Positions 7,160-13,128 of a stretch of DNA of 13,128 nt are shown piece by piece. How positions within the stretch are numbered: the stretch's first letter is position 1; every line of letters starts with the position of its first letter. The notes under the pieces were generated by a model, which was not told where the DNA came from, did no database searches, and worked only from the letters and a program-made list of their open reading frames with translations. The translations under genes and the position numbers were made by a program. The DNA lies in the NCBI GenBank assembly GCA_002382045.1, contig DFZJ01000054.1, positions 664 through 13,791 on the forward strand. Reading direction: 5' to 3'. This stretch comes from Syntrophaceae bacterium UBA4059. Its GTDB lineage: Bacteria; Desulfobacterota; Syntrophia; Syntrophales; Smithellaceae.

Positions 7160-7187
7160 ACCATTTGGAGGTTATCCTCAAAATGGT
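7160..7187. repeat. Palindromic repeat copy 4, just after hsdM
   Basis: The arms ACCATTT/AAATGGT and GAGG/CCTC are separated by a single mismatch on each side and a four-base centre. On the operon strand it reads DHFEDNLQMV, in the same frame as copy 3. It begins 10 bp after the hsdM stop codon. No U-run follows, so a terminator role is unlikely. Confidence 0.82.
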
Positions 7188-7196
7188 CAGTAAACG

Positions 7197-8714
7197 CTAT
7201 AGTCCCAGCTCCTTCAAACACACCGCCATCTGTTTGCGCACCTCGGCCAGTTCTTTTTCGATACCGGTGATCCGCTCCTGCACGGCGGCAATATCCACCT
7301 CTTCCTCTTCCTCGAAGGTGTCCACATAGCGGGGGATGTTAAGGTTGTAATCGTTTTCCCGAATTTCTTCCCGAGAGGCCCGATAAGAGAATTTGTCGAT
7401 GGCCTGCCGGGAACGGTACGTCTCGACGACCTTGGCCACTTCAATATCCTCACGGATCAGGTTCTGGTTCTTACCGCTGCCGAACTCCCGGCTGGCATCG
7501 ATGAAAAGAACATCCGTCCGCTCCCCCCGATCTCTGCGGAATACAAGAATTGCTGCGGGAATGCCGGTGCCGAAAAACAGGTTGGCCGGGAGGCCGATCA
7601 CGGCATCAAGCAGGTTTTCCTCGATAAAGGCTTTACGGATGGTCCCTTCTGCACCGCCACGAAAAAGAACGCCGTGAGGAACGACCACGCCGACACGTCC
7701 CGTCCCTTGGGTTGTGGTTTCGATCATGTGGGAGATGAAGGCGTAATCCCCTTTGCTCTTGGGGGGCGTCCCACGATGCCACCGGTTAAATCTTTTGGCT
7801 TCTTCCCCGGCCTTATCCGCCCCCCACTTGTCCAGAGAGAACGGGGGATTGGCCACAACCACTTCGAACCGCATCAGCTTGTCGTTTTCGATCAGCTTGG
7901 GTTCCAGCAATGTATCGCCCCATTCGATGCGGGGACTGTTTTCATTGTGGAGAAACATATTCATCATACACAGCGCCCAAGTGCCGCTGATGGCTTCCTG
8001 GCCAAACAGGGCGCAGTCTTCACTGCCGTATACTTTGCGGACATGGGCGGCGCACTTAAGTAAAAGGGAGCCGGAACCTGCAGCCGGATCGCAGATGCGT
8101 TCTCCCGGCTTCGGATCAAGCAGTTTCGATAAAAGTAAAGATACCTCCGGGGGGGTATAGAACTCGCCTGCCTTCTTACCTGCATTGGCGGCAAAACGGC
8201 CAATCAGGTATTCGTATGCGCCGCCAATGATATCCAGGCTGCCGATGCGGCTCGGGCGGAGATTCAGCCTTGGATCGCCAAAGTCGTCCAGAAGGTTCTT
8301 GAGGATATGGTTACGCTTGCGGGTGTTGCCCAGCCGGGACTCGGAGTTGTAGTCGATATTTCGAAACACGTTGGTGAGCTTGGCCTTATTGGCCATCTCG
8401 ATCTTTTCGAGGGCGATGTTGATCAATTCCCCCAGGTTTGCCGCATCACGGTTTTCGTAAAGAAAATAAAAGGAGCCTTCTTCCGGGAGGACGAAGCGTT
8501 CACGCTCCATCTTCCGTTTTATCCGCGCCACATCATTTCCTAATTGTTTTTGGAATTCGTCGTAATGGTCCTGCCATACATCGGAGATGTACTTCACGAA
8601 AAGCATGGTGAGGATGTAGTCCTTGTAATCAATAGCATCAATGGTGCCGCGGAAACTGTCGCAAGCCTTCCAGAGAACGTCATTGATTTCCTGCTGTGAA
8701 ATTTGAGTTGCCAT
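7197..8714 (-). CDS. hsdM: Type I restriction-modification methyltransferase subunit
   Basis: HsdM is the S-adenosylmethionine-dependent adenine-N6 methyltransferase of the type I complex. The 505-residue protein has the helical HsdM N-terminal domain (about 1-150). It then has GEFYTPPEV (183-191), the SAM-binding motif I DPAAGSG (209-215) and the catalytic motif IV NPPF (289-292), with a C-terminal coiled-coil tail (EEEEEVDIAAVQERITGIEK). All catalytic elements are intact. Its start lies 6 nt after the half-hsdS stop, with AAAGGGG overlapping that gene's end. A normal type I operon would continue directly into hsdS. Here 302 bp containing palindromes and a second hsdM tail intervene. Confidence 0.97.
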   Translation of the reverse strand: MATQISQQEINDVLWKACDSFRGTIDAIDYKDYILTMLFVKYISDVWQDHYDEFQKQLGNDVARIKRKMERERFVLPEEGSFYFLYENRDAANLGELINIALEKIEMANKAKLTNVFRNIDYNSESRLGNTRKRNHILKNLLDDFGDPRLNLRPSRIGSLDIIGGAYEYLIGRFAANAGKKAGEFYTPPEVSLLLSKLLDPKPGERICDPAAGSGSLLLKCAAHVRKVYGSEDCALFGQEAISGTWALCMMNMFLHNENSPRIEWGDTLLEPKLIENDKLMRFEVVVANPPFSLDKWGADKAGEEAKRFNRWHRGTPPKSKGDYAFISHMIETTTQGTGRVGVVVPHGVLFRGGAEGTIRKAFIEENLLDAVIGLPANLFFGTGIPAAILVFRRDRGERTDVLFIDASREFGSGKNQNLIREDIEVAKVVETYRSRQAIDKFSYRASREEIRENDYNLNIPRYVDTFEEEEEVDIAAVQERITGIEKELAEVRKQMAVCLKELGL

Positions 8715-8720
8715 CTGTGA

Positions 8721-9323
8721 TTACCCCTTTTGGTGATTTGAGTTTAAAATTAATGATCTGCCGATTGATTGATGCAGGCGATCCGTTTCATCCGCCAGCT
8801 GCCGCAGCAATTGCCTCTCACGCATCTGCAGCCGCCCGAGCTCGGCGATCTTTTTCTGTGTGGCCAGTGGCGGAAGCGGGATAGAAAGCTCCCGGAACTC
8901 TTTGCTCGGAATCATGGGCGTGCCGGCACCGCTTCGTATTTCGTTTAGTTTAGATTTCATCATGTCCTGATTGAGATACCATGCCAGATATTCCGGCAGC
9001 ACATTGGGCTTGGGTCTGATGATGAAGAACGTCAGCGGCGCTATGGTCGGATCGGGGACAGACTCAATCAGTACGGCGTAGTTGCTTGTGCCACGGGACA
9101 TGAAGAGGAGGTCACCAGCCGTAACCAGGTATTTCTCATAGAATTTGGGAGGGACGATCAGGAGCGCGTGGTCTTCTTTATGGCGGTAAACCTCTCCCCT
9201 GGTGATGTGCTGCGCAGTGATGACCTGAAGACTTCCGTCCGGCTCGCTTACAATAGCACTTTTGGCGGAAAAGCCGGGCTGCACATCAGCACAATCTTCG
9301 ATTCGCACATTCTTAATGGCCAT
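8721..9323 (-). CDS. Half-size (single-TRD) HsdS-like specificity protein
   Basis: The 200-residue protein resembles one half of an HsdS subunit. It has one target-recognition domain (about 1-150, including YLVTAGDLLFMSRGTSNYAV and GAGTPMIPSKEFRELSIPLPP) followed by one helical spacer (about 151-190, TQKKIAELGRLQMRERQLLR). A full HsdS has two of each and is about 400 residues long, and one lies downstream in the same operon. Single-TRD S proteins can dimerise to specify palindromic targets, so this could be an alternative specificity partner for HsdM. It could also be the surviving half of an older hsdS. AAAGGAG sits 11 nt before ATG 9323, slightly far. The frame is open and the gene is directly upstream of hsdM, suggesting it is expressed. 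Confidence 0.85.
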   Translation of the reverse strand: MAIKNVRIEDCADVQPGFSAKSAIVSEPDGSLQVITAQHITRGEVYRHKEDHALLIVPPKFYEKYLVTAGDLLFMSRGTSNYAVLIESVPDPTIAPLTFFIIRPKPNVLPEYLAWYLNQDMMKSKLNEIRSGAGTPMIPSKEFRELSIPLPPLATQKKIAELGRLQMRERQLLRQLADETDRLHQSIGRSLILNSNHQKG

Positions 9324-9348
9324 GGCGTGCCCGGCTCCTTTCCTGCCG

Positions 9349-9549
9349 TTACTGGAGATTACAGTTTGTGTTGTAGTTGCGGATCAGATCGGTTTCAACC
9401 GCCAATCGCTTTTGCTCCGACCCTTCTCCACGGACGGCAAGATGGGTCTTGCCATTCCGGTTGAAGCACTGGGCCTGATGGTGATTGTCGAATCGCTCAG
9501 ACAAATCCCCCGTCTGCCCTGTTACCGTTACTTTGTCTTCTGCCACCAT
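9349..9549 (-). CDS. Small protein of unknown function at the head of the RM operon
   Basis: This 66-residue ORF begins at ATG 9549 with a strong AAGGAG (9556-9561) at 6-nt spacing and ends 25 nt before the half-hsdS start. It therefore has the layout of the first gene of the operon. The product is hydrophilic (beginning MVAEDKVTVTGQTGDLSERF), rich in His, Asn and Gln, and has no membrane segment or signal peptide. I do not recognise a family. The leader-like N-terminus behind a structured upstream region loosely recalls the start of a group II intron-encoded protein truncated before its reverse-transcriptase domain, but no RT motif is present. It may instead be a leader that couples translation to the downstream genes. 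Confidence 0.5.
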   Translation of the reverse strand: MVAEDKVTVTGQTGDLSERFDNHHQAQCFNRNGKTHLAVRGEGSEQKRLAVETDLIRNYNTNCNLQ

Positions 9550-9674
9550 GTATTACTCCTTTCCCCCGAGGGATGCTTATGGCAGGCTTGACTTGGCAAG
9601 GGCTAGTAGTGTACACATGGTCTAAGCACTCAGTGACTTTAGTCCTCGTTAGGTTCGCCTGCCGGTTAAAGTTC

Positions 9675-9715
9675 CCGAGTAAACCCGTGTGCTGGCGCGC
9701 ACGGGTTTTTCTCGG
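9675..9715 (+). terminator. Strong hairpin with U-run, intrinsic-terminator-like on the + strand
   Basis: AAACCCGTGTGC (9681-9692) pairs with GCGCACGGGTTT (9697-9708) around a TGGC loop, with one G-T pair. An outer CCGAG/CTCGG (9675-9679, 9711-9715) extends the stem, and TTTTT closes the + side. As a + strand terminator it has no gene just upstream to serve. On the minus strand it lies in the leader of the RM operon with only a short TTTA after it. It may insulate carB from read-through or act as an attenuator. Confidence 0.6.
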
Positions 9716-9735
9716 ACCCCGCCTTACTTGATCGA

Positions 9736-9764
9736 AGTATTTCACATCATCCACTATATGTCAA
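9736..9764 (-). promoter_or_regulatory. Candidate sigma-70 promoter of the RM operon
   Basis: On the minus strand TTGACA (9759-9764) is followed after exactly 17 bp by AATACT (9736-9741). Transcription would start near 9729 and give a leader of about 180 nt containing the hairpin at 9675-9715 before the first ORF at 9549. Confidence 0.6.
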
Positions 9765-9904
9765 TATTTAATTTGGATGTATTGCAATCATCTCTTGTTT
9801 TTATAGAGTGTGCCAACAGAAAGATGCTTTTCAGGTGTAAACATGTGGTTGTTTCTGCGGTCTCCTGTTCCATGGCGGGGCGAAGTCTTTATTCGTCTCT
9901 CAAA

Positions 9905-9930
9905 ATCACTATTTCGAGGATATTTCAATC
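9905..9930. repeat. Right copy of the imperfect 26-bp direct repeat
   Basis: This stretch matches 737-762 at 21 of 26 positions. Its core ATTTCGAGGATA is also found, on the operon strand, in palindromic repeat copy 3. That suggests a decayed member of the palindrome family rather than, or as well as, an island border. It lies 10 bp upstream of the carB promoter. Confidence 0.4.
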
Positions 9931-9939
9931 ATAATTCCT

Positions 9940-9968
9940 TTGACACGTCAGGTCATTGTTCGTATACT
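9940..9968 (+). promoter_or_regulatory. Strong sigma-70 promoter of carB
   Basis: A consensus TTGACA (9940-9945) and TATACT (9963-9968) are separated by 17 bp. Transcription would start near 9975, giving a 70-nt leader before ATG 10045. I saw no attenuator hairpin or obvious pyrimidine-responsive leader in it. Confidence 0.75.
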
Positions 9969-10044
9969 CCCGCGACAAAATCGTTCTTTCTGAAATACAA
10001 TAATGTGTGAAGAATAAATCCAATATGAAGATATGAGGTTAAAT

Positions 10045-13000
10045 ATGGGAAAACGTGAAGACATTAAAAAAGTGCTCATTATCGGCTCCGGACCGATTGT
10101 CATCGGCCAGGCCTGTGAATTTGATTATTCGGGAACCCAGGCATGCAAAGCGTTGCGCAAGCTCGGCTATGAAATTGTGCTGGTCAATTCCAATCCGGCC
10201 ACGATTATGACCGATCCCGGCATGGCCGACGTCACCTATATCGAACCGCTCAACGCGCAAACGATTACGGAAATTATTGAAAACGAAAAACCGGACGCCA
10301 TTTTGCCCAATCTGGGCGGCCAGACCGGCCTGAACCTCACGTCCGAACTATACAAGCTGGGTGTTTTACAGAAACATAATGTGAAGGTGATCGGTGTTCA
10401 GGTGGACGCCATCGAACGGGGCGAAGACCGGATCGCTTTTAAAGAAGCCATGAACAAACTGGGCATTGAAATGCCCAGAAGCGAACCGGCGGTGACCGTG
10501 GAAGAGGCGGAAAAAATCGCAGCTCAGCTTGGTTATCCGGTAGTCGTCCGTCCTGCCTATACCATGGGCGGCACGGGCGGCGGCATTGTTTATAATCTGG
10601 AAGAACTGCGCGTCATCGCCAGCCGCGGTATTTCAGCCAGCCTCATCGGCCAGATCCTGATTGAAGAATCCGTCATCGGCTGGGAAGAGCTGGAACTGGA
10701 AGTCGTCCGAGACGCCAAAAACAATATGATCACCGTCTGCTTTATTGAAAATGTTGATGCGATGGGCGTGCACACCGGAGACTCTTACTGCACGGCGCCG
10801 ATGCTGACCATTTCCGAAGACGTTCAGAAGCGCCTGCAAAAATATTCCTACGACATCGTCGAAGCCATTCAGGTGATCGGCGGAACCAATGTCCAATTTG
10901 CGCATGATCCTAAGACAGACCGCATCGTCGTCATCGAAATCAACCCCCGCACATCGCGCTCGTCGGCGCTGGCGTCCAAGGCCACCGGGTTTCCCATCGC
11001 GTTGATTTCTTCGACACTGGCTTCCGGCATCACGATGGATGAAATTCCTTACTGGCGCGACGGGTCGCTGGAAAAATACACGCCCTCCGGCGATTACGTG
11101 GTCGTCAAATTTTCCCGCTGGGATTTTGAAAAGTTCCCCGGCGCCATAGACAAGCTGGGTACGCAGATGCGCGCCGTCGGCGAAGTCATGAGCATCGGCA
11201 AGAATTACAAGGAAGCCTTTCAGAAAGCCATCCGCTCTCTGGAGAAAAAACGCTACGGCCTGGGCTTCGTTAAAGACTTCAACACCCGGTCGCAAGATGA
11301 ACTGATGGAACTCCTCAGTGAACCGTCGAGTGAAAGACAATTCATCATGTACGAAGCCCTGCGCAAAGGCGCGACGATCGACGCCCTGCACCAGAAAACA
11401 TACATTAAGAAATGGTTTATCGGGCAGATGAAAGAACTGGTCGAGCTGGAAGAAAAAATTCTGACGCACAAAGGAAAAAAGCTGCCCGACGCGCTCCTGA
11501 TCCAGGCCAAGAAAGACGGCTTTTCCGACCGATACCTTGCCCAGATTCTGGAAAAGAAAGAAGAAGACATTCGCAAACAGCGGCTGGCCGCGGGACTTTC
11601 CGAGGCCTGGGACGCCGTGCCGGTCAGCGGTGTGGAAAACGCGGCTTATTATTATTCCACTTATAACGCACCCGACAAAGTCGGCGTCAGCCCCAACCGC
11701 AAAATCATGGTGCTGGGCGGCGGTCCGAACCGCATCGGCCAGGGCATTGAGTTTGACTACTGCTGCGTGCACGCGGCGTTTGCCCTGCGCGATGAAGGCA
11801 TCGAATCCATCATGGTCAACTGCAACCCGGAAACCGTTTCCACGGACTATGACACCTCCGATAAGCTTTATTTCGAGCCTCTGACGGTTGAAGATGTTTT
11901 AAGCATCTACGAAAAAGAAAAACCCGAAGGCGTGATTGTGCAATTCGGCGGTCAGACACCGCTCAACATTGCAGCGGATCTGGCGAAAGCCGGTGTGAAG
12001 ATTATCGGCACCTCGCCGGAGACCATTGATCTGGCCGAAGACCGCGACCGCTTCGGTAAAATGATGGACAAGCTGGGCATCCCGATGCCCAAATCCGGCA
12101 TGGCCAGCAATCTGGAACAGGCGGTCAAAATCGCGGCCGGCATCGGCTATCCGCTGATGGTGCGCCCCTCTTACGTGCTGGGCGGACGCGGCATGGAAGT
12201 GGTTCATGATGAAGAAATGCTGAAACGCTACGTCAAAGCCGCCGTCGGTGTCACGCCGGAGCGGCCGATTCTGATCGACAAGTTTCTGGAAAACGCCATT
12301 GAAGCGGAAGCCGACGCCATTGCCGACGGCACGGACGCCTTTGTTCCGGCGGTGATGGAACACATCGAACTGGCCGGCGTCCATTCCGGCGATTCCGCCT
12401 GTGTCATTCCGCCCATCAGCATTTCAGCGCGTCACATCGATACAATCATTGACTACACCAAAAAAATTGCCGTGGAGTTCGGCGTGGTCGGACTGATGAA
12501 TATTCAATATGCCATCGCCAACAATGTTGTTTACATTCTGGAAGCCAATCCCCGCGCCTCGCGCACGGTGCCGCTGGTTTCCAAGGTCTGCAATATCTCC
12601 ATGGCCCGAATTGCCACACAGATTATGCTGGGTAAAAAACTCAAGGATTTGAATCTGAAGAACAAGGCGTTCCGTCATTTCGGCGTCAAAGAAGCGGTAT
12701 TCCCCTTCAATATGTACCAGGAAGTCGATCCGATCCTGGGACCGGAAATGCGCTCCACCGGCGAGGTGCTGGGTCTGGCGGATTCATTCGGTCTGGCCTA
12801 CTACAAAGCTCAGGAAGCAACCGGGCAAAGCCTTCCCTCGGAAGGCACCGTGCTCATCACGGTTGAAGAAAAAGATAAAGATGGCATCCTGGAAGTCGCC
12901 CGCGCTTTTGCTAAGATCGGTTTTAAGATCATTGCCTCGTCGGGAACCGATAAATTCTTTGCCGACCACGGCATTGCCTCGGAAAAAATATTGAAGATGC

Positions 13001-13128
13001 ATGAAGGACGGCCCAATATCGTGGATGCCATCAAAAACGGCGAGATTCAACTGGTGATTAATACACCCGCCGGGCGCCTGAGCAAATATGACGATTCTTA
13101 CATCCGCAAAGCGGCCATCAAATACAAG
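10045..13128 (+). CDS. carB: Carbamoyl-phosphate synthase large chain (3' end beyond window)
   Basis: CarB makes carbamoyl phosphate from bicarbonate, ammonia (channelled from CarA) and two ATP, feeding pyrimidine and arginine synthesis. The 1028 codons present are open to the edge, about 45 short of the usual length. The N-terminal carboxyphosphate half begins GSGPIVIGQACEFDYSG (14-30) and has ATP-grasp elements VVVRPAYTMGGTGGG (about 167), ENVDAMGVHTGDS (about 235) and EINPRTSRSSALASKATGFP. After an oligomerisation segment, the second half repeats this pattern with GGGPNRIGQGIEFDY, MVRPSYVLGGRG (about 704) and EANPRASRTVPLVSK (about 833). An MGS-like allosteric domain starts near 932. GAGG (10035-10038) lies 6 nt before the ATG. 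carA is not adjacent upstream and the gene has its own promoter. Confidence 0.97.
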   Translation, partial: MGKREDIKKVLIIGSGPIVIGQACEFDYSGTQACKALRKLGYEIVLVNSNPATIMTDPGMADVTYIEPLNAQTITEIIENEKPDAILPNLGGQTGLNLTSELYKLGVLQKHNVKVIGVQVDAIERGEDRIAFKEAMNKLGIEMPRSEPAVTVEEAEKIAAQLGYPVVVRPAYTMGGTGGGIVYNLEELRVIASRGISASLIGQILIEESVIGWEELELEVVRDAKNNMITVCFIENVDAMGVHTGDSYCTAPMLTISEDVQKRLQKYSYDIVEAIQVIGGTNVQFAHDPKTDRIVVIEINPRTSRSSALASKATGFPIALISSTLASGITMDEIPYWRDGSLEKYTPSGDYVVVKFSRWDFEKFPGAIDKLGTQMRAVGEVMSIGKNYKEAFQKAIRSLEKKRYGLGFVKDFNTRSQDELMELLSEPSSERQFIMYEALRKGATIDALHQKTYIKKWFIGQMKELVELEEKILTHKGKKLPDALLIQAKKDGFSDRYLAQILEKKEEDIRKQRLAAGLSEAWDAVPVSGVENAAYYYSTYNAPDKVGVSPNRKIMVLGGGPNRIGQGIEFDYCCVHAAFALRDEGIESIMVNCNPETVSTDYDTSDKLYFEPLTVEDVLSIYEKEKPEGVIVQFGGQTPLNIAADLAKAGVKIIGTSPETIDLAEDRDRFGKMMDKLGIPMPKSGMASNLEQAVKIAAGIGYPLMVRPSYVLGGRGMEVVHDEEMLKRYVKAAVGVTPERPILIDKFLENAIEAEADAIADGTDAFVPAVMEHIELAGVHSGDSACVIPPISISARHIDTIIDYTKKIAVEFGVVGLMNIQYAIANNVVYILEANPRASRTVPLVSKVCNISMARIATQIMLGKKLKDLNLKNKAFRHFGVKEAVFPFNMYQEVDPILGPEMRSTGEVLGLADSFGLAYYKAQEATGQSLPSEGTVLITVEEKDKDGILEVARAFAKIGFKIIASSGTDKFFADHGIASEKILKMHEGRPNIVDAIKNGEIQLVINTPAGRLSKYDDSYIRKAAIKYK

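Larger units (their letters stand above)
6985..7196. other. Non-coding gap between hsdM and hsdS
   Basis: This stretch is AT-rich and has many stop codons on the operon strand. Its only recognisable content is the pair of palindromic repeats at 7103-7130 and 7160-7187 and a weak GCCAT/ATGGC inverted pair at 6986-7007. I see no convincing start site, promoter or terminator in it. Confidence 0.6.
9550..10044. other. Intergenic region between the RM operon and carB
   Basis: This 495-bp region carries two outward-facing promoters (minus strand 9736-9764, plus strand 9940-9968), a strong hairpin (9675-9715) and a decayed repeat (9905-9930). Open frames crossing it lack ribosome-binding sites and family resemblance. 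Positions 9770-9900 show nothing I can interpret. No carA gene or fragment is visible ahead of carB. Confidence 0.6.

Noticed and set aside
7103..7187. CRISPR array from the two spaced 28-bp repeats
   Set aside because: There are only two copies here, they are diverged and fully palindromic, the spacer is 29 bp, and no cas gene is present.
9497..9754. 85-codon minus-strand frame across the leader of the RM operon
   Set aside because: It overlaps the better-supported 66-residue ORF in another frame, runs through the hairpin, and lacks a ribosome-binding site.
10633..11772. 379-codon minus-strand open frame antisense to carB
   Set aside because: carB is unambiguous and conserved through this stretch. 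The antisense product is a composition artefact without family features, as are the other minus-strand frames in carB.

Overview
The window looks like a chromosomal segment of a mesophilic, probably Desulfobacterota/Syntrophia-type bacterium. This rests on the flavour of the CarB protein and on a LuxR-type HTH relic of the kind common in that group. It is an inference from protein character, not a database result. Two housekeeping genes on the + strand, queF (queuosine biosynthesis) at the left and carB (carbamoyl-phosphate synthase large chain) running off the right edge, flank a minus-strand accessory island of about 9 kb.

The island is a type I restriction-modification operon read right to left. 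Its order is a likely promoter (9736-9764), a hairpin-containing leader, a 66-residue unknown ORF, a single-TRD half HsdS, hsdM, a 302-bp gap with repeats and relics, a two-TRD hsdS, dinD, hsdR, and a YgjP-type zinc metallopeptidase gene. HsdM and HsdS would form the methyltransferase and HsdR adds translocation and cleavage. DinD (a RecA-antagonist family) and the metallopeptidase are accessory passengers tightly packed into the operon (5-nt gap and 1-nt overlap).

The island carries scars. A LuxR HTH relic with an internal stop lies between queF and the island. A second, diverged copy of the hsdM 3' end sits directly before hsdS. Imperfect 26-bp direct repeats lie near both island ends.

The most unusual signal is a family of 28-30 bp palindromes with conserved GACCATT/AATGGTC ends. 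Four clear copies occur: one inside dinD, one just upstream of dinD, and two spaced 57 bp apart between hsdM and hsdS. Read as codons, all four give DHF(P/E)D..xMV, which is the segment of DinD that one copy encodes in frame. The palindromic DNA and the protein motif therefore appear to be the same element, either a palindrome that entered a coding sequence or a gene segment dispersed as a palindrome.
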